Of a stretch of 64,000 nt of DNA, positions 58,854-64,000 are shown in pieces. A program made the position numbers and the translations under genes. The notes under the pieces were generated by a model that was not told where the DNA came from, did no database searches, and saw nothing but the letters and a program-made list of their open reading frames with translations. The DNA is from Pseudomonas costantinii (GTDB lineage: Bacteria > Pseudomonadota > Gammaproteobacteria > Pseudomonadales > Pseudomonadaceae): NCBI RefSeq assembly GCF_001870435.1, contig NZ_MDDR01000034.1, positions 310,001 through 374,000 of the forward strand, in the 5' to 3' direction. Numbering within the stretch: the stretch's first letter is position 1; each line of letters starts with the position of its first letter.

Positions 58854-60172
58854 CGGGCACCCGCCATCAGCGCTTCAATCTCGGCGACGGTTTTAGGCGC
58901 GCCGACGGTCAGAATTTCACAGCCTTGCTTGGTCACCACAACGTCGTCCTCGATGCGTACGCCAATGCCACGCCATTTCTTTGCCACACTCTGGTTGTCC
59001 GGCGAGATGTAGATCCCCGGCTCCACGGTCAATGCCATGCCGACCTCCAGCACGCGCCATTCACCGCCGACCTTGTACTCGCCCACATCGTGCACATCCA
59101 TACCCAGCCAATGGCCGGCGCGGTGCATATAGAACGCTTTGTAGGCTTCGCTGGCGATCAACTCGTCGACGTCGCCCTGCAACAGCCCCAACTTCACCAA
59201 CCCAGCAGTGATGACTTGCACCGTGGCCTCATGGGCTTGGTTCCAGTGCTTGTCGGGGGCGATCTCGGCAAAGGCAGCTTCCTGGGAAGCCAGCACGATT
59301 TCATAGATCGCCTTCTGTTCCGGCGAAAACTTGCCGTTGACCGGCCAAGTGCGGGTGATGTCGCTGGCGTAGCAGTCGATCTCGCAACCGGCGTCGATCA
59401 GCACCAAATCGCCCTCTTTGAGCACTGCGTCATTCTGCTGATAATGCAGGATGCAGCTGTTACGCCCGGCGGCAACGATGGAGCCATAGGCCGGCATCTT
59501 CGCGCCGCCCTTGCGGAACTCGTAATCCAGTTCGGCTTCCAGGCTGAATTCATGCAACCCGGCGCGACTGGCCTGCATTGCCTTCACGTGGGCAGCACAG
59601 GAAATTCGCGCGGCCTCGCGCATCACCTTCACTTCTGCCGCCGATTTATACAGGCGCATGTCGTGCAGCAGATGATCCAGGGCAACGAATTCGTTCGGCG
59701 GCTGGGCGCCCAGATGCGCTTTAGAGCGGATCACGTTGATCCACTCCATCAGATGCCGGTCGAATTCGGCGTTGCTGCCCATGGCCGAATACACCCGGTC
59801 GCGACCTTCGATCAGGCCGGGCAGGATGTCGTCGATATCGGTGATAGGGAAAGCATCATCGGCGCCAAAGTCACGGATCGCGCCTTCGGTACCGGCGCGC
59901 AGGCCATCCCACAACTCGCGTTCGGCATTGCGCTCGCGACAGAACAGCACGTACTCGCCATGCTGACGGCCGGGCATCAGCACAATCACCGCTTCCGGCT
60001 CGGGGAAACCGCTCAGGTACTGGAAATCGCTGTCCTGGCGGTAGACGTGCTCGACATCACGATTGCGAATCGCCACGGCGGCGGCAGGCAGGATCGCGAT
60101 GCTGTTGGGTTCCATCTGCGCCATGAGCGCCTTGCGGCGACGGGTGTATTCCGCTTTCGGGATATGGATCAT
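58850..60172 (-). CDS. pepP: Xaa-Pro aminopeptidase P
   Basis: A 440-residue metallopeptidase removing N-terminal residues before proline. The dinuclear metal ligands are visible: Asp pair in VLIDAGCEIDCYASDITRTW, His in HRAGHWLGMDVHDVG, and two Glu in LTVEPGIYISP and GVRIEDDVVVTK. The N-terminal AMP_N domain (RRKALMAQMEPNSIAILPAA) is present. Cytoplasmic. Confidence 0.96.
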   Translation of the reverse strand: MIHIPKAEYTRRRKALMAQMEPNSIAILPAAAVAIRNRDVEHVYRQDSDFQYLSGFPEPEAVIVLMPGRQHGEYVLFCRERNAERELWDGLRAGTEGAIRDFGADDAFPITDIDDILPGLIEGRDRVYSAMGSNAEFDRHLMEWINVIRSKAHLGAQPPNEFVALDHLLHDMRLYKSAAEVKVMREAARISCAAHVKAMQASRAGLHEFSLEAELDYEFRKGGAKMPAYGSIVAAGRNSCILHYQQNDAVLKEGDLVLIDAGCEIDCYASDITRTWPVNGKFSPEQKAIYEIVLASQEAAFAEIAPDKHWNQAHEATVQVITAGLVKLGLLQGDVDELIASEAYKAFYMHRAGHWLGMDVHDVGEYKVGGEWRVLEVGMALTVEPGIYISPDNQSVAKKWRGIGVRIEDDVVVTKQGCEILTVGAPKTVAEIEALMAGAR

Positions 60173-60192
60173 GGGCAGATGGGCTTCCTTTC

Positions 60193-60750
60193 TTAGTGCA
60201 GCGACGGCTTGGGTGCGGCTGGCTCAGCGGATTTCTTGGTCTCGGTGAACAGCAACAGCGGCGCGACGCGCAGGTATTCCATCACTTCCATGTAGTCGCC
60301 TTCGCCATCTTCGGATTCTTCCAGGGCATCTTGCACCTGGGAGATGGCCGCCAAGTCTTGCAACACTTCCTTGGCGTCGGTGCTCAGCTCCAGGCCACCG
60401 GCGTTCACGCCAAAGCCGTGGAGAAAGCCCTGGCACCATTGGCCCAGTGCTGCAGCGCGTTCGGTGAGCGGCGCGTCGTCGGTCGGCAGCAGCAGAACCA
60501 CGGTGACGTCATCACCGGTGAGCTCGCCCTTGACCATTTCCTGCAGGCCGATCAGCGCATTACGCACATTCTCGGTGGGTTCGGTTTCCAGCAGCTCGGC
60601 CACATCAGCCAACCAGTTGTCGGCATCAAAGCCAACGCCGGTGCAGCTGCGGCCCAGCAATACGCCGTGCAGCTCGGCAGGCGAGCAAGGGTGACCGCTG
60701 GTGCTCAGCAGTTTTGAAAAAGCATCGTACGGGGAGTTCTGAATAGGCAT
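60193..60750 (-). CDS. ygfB: YgfB/YecA (UPF0149) family protein
   Basis: A 185-residue protein with helical UPF0149 blocks (LLSTSGHPCSPAELHGVLLG, AALGQWCQGFLHGFGVNAGG, EVLQDLAAISQVQDALEESE, DYMEVMEYLRVAPLLLFTE). The function of the family is only partly known; in P. aeruginosa a YgfB homologue affects regulators of cell-wall stress. It heads the pepP-ubiH operon (gap 20 bases). Confidence 0.9.
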   Translation of the reverse strand: MPIQNSPYDAFSKLLSTSGHPCSPAELHGVLLGRSCTGVGFDADNWLADVAELLETEPTENVRNALIGLQEMVKGELTGDDVTVVLLLPTDDAPLTERAAALGQWCQGFLHGFGVNAGGLELSTDAKEVLQDLAAISQVQDALEESEDGEGDYMEVMEYLRVAPLLLFTETKKSAEPAAPKPSLH

Positions 60751-60888
60751 GGTGAGCTAGGCGCCAGACGGCGCAATGTCTAGAATGAAGCGCTGTATCC
60801 TAGCACCGGCAGACGTACCAAGACTATCGAGGGCGTCAGATCGTTTATCCTGCAGTTGCCATTCATCAGACAAATCCAGTGGAACCCA

Positions 60889-61098
60889 ATGGAAGACACC
60901 GACCTGCAAGCGCTGATGGCCAGACTCGAACTGCTAATTGATCGGGTCGAGCAACTTAAGAGTCAAAACGGACTCCTATTAGCTCAGGAAAAGACCTGGC
61001 GCGAGGAACGCGCTCACCTCATTGAAAAAAACGAAATCGCCCGGCGTAAGGTCGAATCGATGATTTCGCGCCTGAAGGCCCTGGAGCAAGACTCATGA
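60889..61098 (+). CDS. Small coiled-coil protein (TIGR02449 type, ZapB-like)
   Basis: A 69-residue protein that is almost entirely coiled coil: LQALMARLELLIDRVEQLKS, then EKTWREERAHLIEKNEIARR. The TIGR02449 family is found directly upstream of zapA in gammaproteobacteria. It may serve as a cell-division co-factor like ZapB, which is also a short coiled coil (inference). The stop overlaps the zapA ATG (ATGA). Confidence 0.8.
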   Translation: MEDTDLQALMARLELLIDRVEQLKSQNGLLLAQEKTWREERAHLIEKNEIARRKVESMISRLKALEQDS

Positions 61099-61412
61099 GT
61101 TCAAGCAATAGCGTTACCGTGCAGATCCTCGACAAAGAATATTCGATCATCTGCCCCCAGGAAGAACGCAGCAACCTGGTGAGTGCTGCCCGCTACCTGG
61201 ACGGCAAGATGCGTGAAATCCGCAGCAGCGGCAAAGTGATCGGTGCCGACCGCATCGCCGTGATGGCCGCGCTGAACATCACCCACGATCTGTTGCATAA
61301 GCAGGAACGGCCTGACGTGCAGGCCAGCGGCTCGACGCGTGAGCAAGTGCGTGACTTGCTGGAGCGCGTGGATCTGGCACTTTCCACCGATTCAGACGCA
61401 CCCAAGGGCTGA
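61095..61412 (+). CDS. zapA: Cell division protein ZapA
   Basis: A 105-residue protein that promotes FtsZ bundling at the division ring. The fold signature VTVQILDKEYSIICPQEERS is followed by a dimerising helix region (ARYLDGKMREIRSSGKVIGA, ADRIAVMAALNITHDLL). Cytoplasmic. The 6S RNA gene follows, as in most gammaproteobacteria. Confidence 0.94.
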   Translation: MSSSNSVTVQILDKEYSIICPQEERSNLVSAARYLDGKMREIRSSGKVIGADRIAVMAALNITHDLLHKQERPDVQASGSTREQVRDLLERVDLALSTDSDAPKG

Positions 61413-61431
61413 TTGCCGAGTCTGTTTAAGG

Positions 61432-61437
61432 TATACT
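61432..61437 (+). promoter_or_regulatory. -10 box of the 6S RNA promoter
   Basis: TATACT lies about 7 bases before the expected 6S RNA start. It begins 19 bases after the zapA stop. The -35 region is weak. Confidence 0.55.
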
Positions 61438-61443
61438 CGCCCC

Positions 61444-61622
61444 ACTCCCTGGCGTGTTTGCCAGTCGGCGATGTCCCTGAGCCGATTCGCACTACCCTGG
61501 AAGTTGCACGTTGGGCTGGTGTGCATGTCCGCTAGACGGAAAGCCTTAAAGCCTACTGCATCTTCCACCTTGAACTTTCGGGTTCAAGGGCTAAGTCGAC
61601 AGCGGCTCTGTCGGGGAGCCTG
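61444..61622 (+). ncRNA. ssrS: 6S RNA
   Basis: About 179 bases between zapA and the 5-formyltetrahydrofolate cyclo-ligase gene, the conserved place of 6S RNA. The ends can pair (CTCCC near the 5' end and GGGGAG near the 3' end), and the interior has the AU-rich and bubble-flanking segments (TTGCACGTTGGGCTGGTGTG) expected of the RNA that traps sigma-70 RNA polymerase. Both ends are approximate. Confidence 0.85.
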
Positions 61623-61635
61623 AATTCCCAAACTC

Positions 61636-61665
61636 AATGCCAGTCTCAGGACTGGCATTGTTTTA
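61636..61665 (+). terminator. Terminator after 6S RNA
   Basis: AATGCCAGTC / GACTGGCATT stem with a TCAG loop, then TGTTTTA. It ends about 13 bases before the next ATG. Confidence 0.75.
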
Positions 61666-61678
61666 TGAGCCGAAAACC

Positions 61679-62308
61679 ATGACCGAACCTGCGCCGCTCT
61701 CCCGTCCGCAACTTCGACGCATGTTGCGCAAAGCCCGCCGCGAACTGACGCCAAGCGAGCAGCGCCAGGCAGCCCAAGGCCTGTATCGGCAACTGGCACA
61801 GCACCCGCTGTTTCGCCGGGCCAAACATATCTCTTTATACCTACCGACGGACGGTGAAATCGATCCGCGCTTGCTGCTGCGCGCCGCACAGCGCCGTGGT
61901 AAGGCCACCTATCTGCCGGTGCTCAGCGCCTGGCCCCGGACCAAGATGGTGTTCCAGCGTGTACGCCCTGGGGATAAGTTGCTGCCCAACCGCTTTCGCA
62001 TTCTTGAGCCTAAGGTCAATGCCAACCGCCAACGCCAAGTCTGGACGCTGGACCTGGTGTTGTTGCCGCTGGTGGGGTTTGATGCTGCTGGCGGACGTTT
62101 GGGCATGGGCGGCGGTTTCTATGACCGCAGCCTGGCGTACCTGGCTCGACGCAAAAGCTGGCGCAAACCGACGCTGCTGGGCCTGGCCCATGAATGTCAG
62201 AAGGTTAATCGTTTGGCGCAGGCGAGCTGGGACGTGCCGCTGGCTGGCACCGTCACCGATAAAAAGTGGTATGTCGCACAGACGCCACTGGAAAATGTGG
62301 CGCCTTGA
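61679..62308 (+). CDS. ygfA: 5-formyltetrahydrofolate cyclo-ligase
   Basis: A 209-residue ATP-dependent enzyme turning 5-formyl-THF into 5,10-methenyl-THF. Motifs: PQLRRMLRKARRELTPSEQR, HISLYLPTDGEIDPRLLL, LDLVLLPLVGFDAAGGRLGM with the catalytic GMGGGFYDR, and DVPLAGTVTDK near the end. The start MTEPAPLSRP at 61679 avoids the 6S terminator lying upstream in the same frame. The ribosome site is weak. Confidence 0.93.
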   Translation: MTEPAPLSRPQLRRMLRKARRELTPSEQRQAAQGLYRQLAQHPLFRRAKHISLYLPTDGEIDPRLLLRAAQRRGKATYLPVLSAWPRTKMVFQRVRPGDKLLPNRFRILEPKVNANRQRQVWTLDLVLLPLVGFDAAGGRLGMGGGFYDRSLAYLARRKSWRKPTLLGLAHECQKVNRLAQASWDVPLAGTVTDKKWYVAQTPLENVAP

Positions 62309-62314
62309 AGGGCG

Positions 62315-62464
62315 TTAGCGCTTGAACGGTTGTGGCTGCTGCTGAGCCAGTTCAACGGGCGCATCGGTCTTGTTCGACCACAAGCTCTGCGCATACCCGG
62401 TGGTCACGACGCCCAGACCAAACAAAATAACCAAAATCCATAGTAAATCCGGTTTACGTTGCAT
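62315..62464 (-). CDS. Small single-helix membrane protein, 49 residues
   Basis: ATG at 62464, stop TAA at 62315-62317. A short basic start (MQRKPDLL) precedes one hydrophobic helix (about 7-24, LLWILVILFGLGVVTTGYAQ), then a soluble tail with a Gln-rich end (VELAQQQPQPFKR). AAGGGGGG lies 6 bases upstream of the ATG. The layout and ribosome site support a real gene. Function unknown; convergent with ygfA. It may be secreted or an inner-membrane protein. Confidence 0.7.
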   Translation of the reverse strand: MQRKPDLLWILVILFGLGVVTTGYAQSLWSNKTDAPVELAQQQPQPFKR

Positions 62465-62659
62465 CGATTGCCCCCCTTCAGGCACCTCGTACACGATGAC
62501 AACAACGTTCCAAAGTAGTCCGTTGCAGCTGCGTCAAGCTTAAAACCCCGGCATTCTGCGGTAACGTGAACCAACACGCAAACCTTGACGCCAACCGACC
62601 GTCGGTTTGTCATCAAATTGCCCGACAACTTGCCCAATGCCTTTTTGAGGAGCCCAAAA

Positions 62660-63109
62660 ATGGCCTACTGGCTGATGAAATCCGAGCCCGACGAACTCTC
62701 TATCAAAGGCCTGGAAAAGCTCGGCGAAGCGCGCTGGGATGGGGTACGCAACTATCAGGCGCGCAACTTCCTAAGAGCCATGGCCGTCGGCGATGAGTTT
62801 TTCTTCTATCACTCCAGCTGCCCCGAGCCGGGCATTGCCGGGATTGGGAAAATCATCGAGGCCGCTTATCCGGACCCCACCGCACTGGAGCCGGGAGGCC
62901 ACTACTTCGACGCCAAGGCCAGCCCAGAGAAAAATCCCTGGAGTGCGATCAATGTGGCGCACGTTAAAACCTTTCCAAAGGTGCTGGGCCTGGGCTATCT
63001 GAAACAGCAAACCGCGCTCGCCGAGTTGCCACTGGTGCAAAAGGGCAGTCGGCTGTCCGTGATGCCGGTGACCGCCGAGCAATGGGCAGCGGTGCTCGCC
63101 CTGCACTGA
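62660..63109 (+). CDS. EVE domain protein
   Basis: A 149-residue EVE (PUA-like) protein: YWLMKSEPDELSIKGLEKLG, WDGVRNYQARNFLRAMAVGD, FFYHSSCPEPGIAGIGKIIE and TALAELPLVQKGSRLSVMPV. EVE and the related YTH domains bind modified bases in DNA or RNA; the usual role of stand-alone EVE proteins in bacteria is not settled. TGAGGAG precedes the ATG at 62660. Confidence 0.92.
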   Translation: MAYWLMKSEPDELSIKGLEKLGEARWDGVRNYQARNFLRAMAVGDEFFFYHSSCPEPGIAGIGKIIEAAYPDPTALEPGGHYFDAKASPEKNPWSAINVAHVKTFPKVLGLGYLKQQTALAELPLVQKGSRLSVMPVTAEQWAAVLALH

Positions 63110-63180
63110 TAAAGCAGAACCCTGCGGTCACGCCTCTGGCGCATGCATCTGTGCGCCAAGCGCGTTAGGCTTGCGCTTCA

Positions 63181-63220
63181 TTTGACCGGTATCAAGGGCC
63201 TTCGGGCGACATCGGTCAAA
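63181..63220. promoter_or_regulatory. Inverted repeat upstream of the HlyD-type gene
   Basis: TTTGACCG (63181-63188) and CGGTCAAA (63213-63220), 24 bases apart, 29 bases before the ATG at 63250. Could be paired operator half-sites, or a long stem-loop around GGGCCTTCGGGC. Confidence 0.4.
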
Positions 63221-63249
63221 CTAGGACGCTAATGCCGCAGGATGCAGCC

Positions 63250-64000
63250 ATGTCAACGAACCACCACACACCCCGTCTTTTTGCCGTCGCACTGATCGCC
63301 TTGTTGTTGGGTGCCGGTGGCTTCGGTTATTGGCGATCCACCCAGGACCGCCTGCCCGAAGGCCTGAGCATGGGCAATGGCCGCCTGGAATCCACCGAAG
63401 TACAGATCGCCGCCAAGATCCCCGGGCGCCTGGCCGAAGTGCGGGTGGATGAAGGCGACAAGGTGCTCAAGGGCCAACTGCTGGCGCGCATGGACACTCG
63501 CACTCTTGAGGCCCAGCGCGCCCAGGCCGAGGCCGAAGTGCTGCGTGCCAAGGAAAACTTCGCGGCCGCCGAGGCCAATGTGCAGTTGCGCCAAAGCGAG
63601 CAGTTGCTGGCCAACCAGGAACTCAAGCGCACCCAGGAGCTGTACAAGCGCGGCTTCGCCAGCACGCAGTTGATCGACCAACAGCAAGCCCGCCAGAACA
63701 CCGGCAATGCGGCGGTGATCGCAGCGCAAGCTCAGGTCAACTCAGTGAAGGCCTCCATCGGCGCCGCCCAGGCCCAAGTGGCCCAGCTCACCAGCGAAAT
63801 CGATGACAGCAGCCTGCGCGCGCCCATCGACGGCATTATCCAACTGCGCCTGGCTGAACCCGGCGAAGTGCTCGGCGCGGGCGGCCGAGTTTTGCTGCTG
63901 ATCGACCCCAACGATCAGTACATGAACCTCTACCTGCCCGCCTCCGTCACCGGCCGCCTGACCGTCGGCAGTGAAGCGCGTATTCTCCTCGACGCGCTGC
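63250..64000 (+). CDS. HlyD-family secretion/efflux adaptor (3' part outside window)
   Basis: Starts MSTNHHTPRLFAVALIALLL at 63250 after an AGGAT site and runs open to the right edge (250 codons visible, no stop). N-terminal membrane helix (about 9-27), then a biotinyl-lipoyl-like half EVQIAAKIPGRLAEVRVDEG, a long coiled-coil hairpin (RAQAEAEVLRAKENFAAAEA and QAQVNSVKASIGAAQAQVAQ), and the second lipoyl half SSLRAPIDGIIQLRLAEPGE, leading into the beta-barrel (LLIDPNDQYMNLYLPASVTG). It resembles YbhG-type adaptors that work with ABC transporters, whose genes would lie beyond the right edge. Confidence 0.92.
   Translation, partial: MSTNHHTPRLFAVALIALLLGAGGFGYWRSTQDRLPEGLSMGNGRLESTEVQIAAKIPGRLAEVRVDEGDKVLKGQLLARMDTRTLEAQRAQAEAEVLRAKENFAAAEANVQLRQSEQLLANQELKRTQELYKRGFASTQLIDQQQARQNTGNAAVIAAQAQVNSVKASIGAAQAQVAQLTSEIDDSSLRAPIDGIIQLRLAEPGEVLGAGGRVLLLIDPNDQYMNLYLPASVTGRLTVGSEARILLDAL

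Noticed and set aside
58925..60196. A 423-codon open frame opposite pepP
   Set aside because: Shadow of an intact Xaa-Pro aminopeptidase with all metal ligands.

Overview
The window is chromosomal DNA of a fluorescent Pseudomonas, most likely the P. fluorescens complex. Four things point there: about 60% GC coding with Pseudomonas codon habits; gene blocks in the order known from Pseudomonas genomes (ilvA-rpiA, serA, spu, ssu, argA, gcvT-gcvH, ubiH-pepP, zapA-6S RNA); full-length products typical of the genus; and REP/REPIN-type palindromes at several gene ends. The species call is inference. I see no prophage, insertion sequence, CRISPR array, rRNA or tRNA.

Region by region: 1-7.8 kb carries biosynthesis genes (ilvA, cut by the left edge, divergent from rpiA), two tandem SdiA-regulated/YjiK-like genes, and a D-2-hydroxyglutarate dehydrogenase plus FAH-fold gene divergent from serA. 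7.8-12.5 kb is a run of small poorly known genes: DUF4399, a shortened periplasmic binding protein, DUF523, a PHD2-like prolyl hydroxylase, DUF2059, an alpha/beta hydrolase and a thioredoxin-fold protein. 12.6-16.6 kb is the least understood part: an ArnE/ArnF-like small-transporter pair fused by TAATG junctions to a DegT-type aminotransferase, convergent with an ATGA-coupled acetyltransferase and ureohydrolase-fold pair. 16.8-21.1 kb holds a penicillin/AHL acylase, a GlxA-type regulator and an HD-domain hydrolase.

21.1-31.9 kb is the polyamine locus: spuABCDEFGH on the minus strand (gamma-glutamylation, transamination, hydrolysis and an ABC uptake system with two binding proteins) and spuI divergent. 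32.1-41.3 kb is organosulfur uptake: a TetR regulator, ssuEADCBF, the 1-Cys peroxiredoxin lsfA, an OprD-family porin and an orphan TauA-like binding protein behind a sigma-54 type promoter. 41.4-49.7 kb has argA, argE, a CYTH-CHAD protein, an Lrp/AsnC regulator divergent from a stand-alone ACT-like protein, an orphan GspE-type ATPase and a stomatin/NfeD pair. 49.7-55.9 kb has a DUF2388 protein, an ArnB-like aminotransferase, gcvH and gcvT without gcvP, and an iron(III) ABC permease and binding protein without an ATPase. 56-64 kb is a conserved block: ygfB-pepP-ubiH-DUF4442-ubiI on the minus strand and TIGR02449-zapA-6S RNA-ygfA on the plus strand, then a 49-residue membrane protein, an EVE-domain protein and an HlyD-type secretion protein cut by the right edge.

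Start codons were chosen from Shine-Dalgarno sequences, signal peptides and family length. Family assignments are from recognition of the translated sequence, not from a database search.
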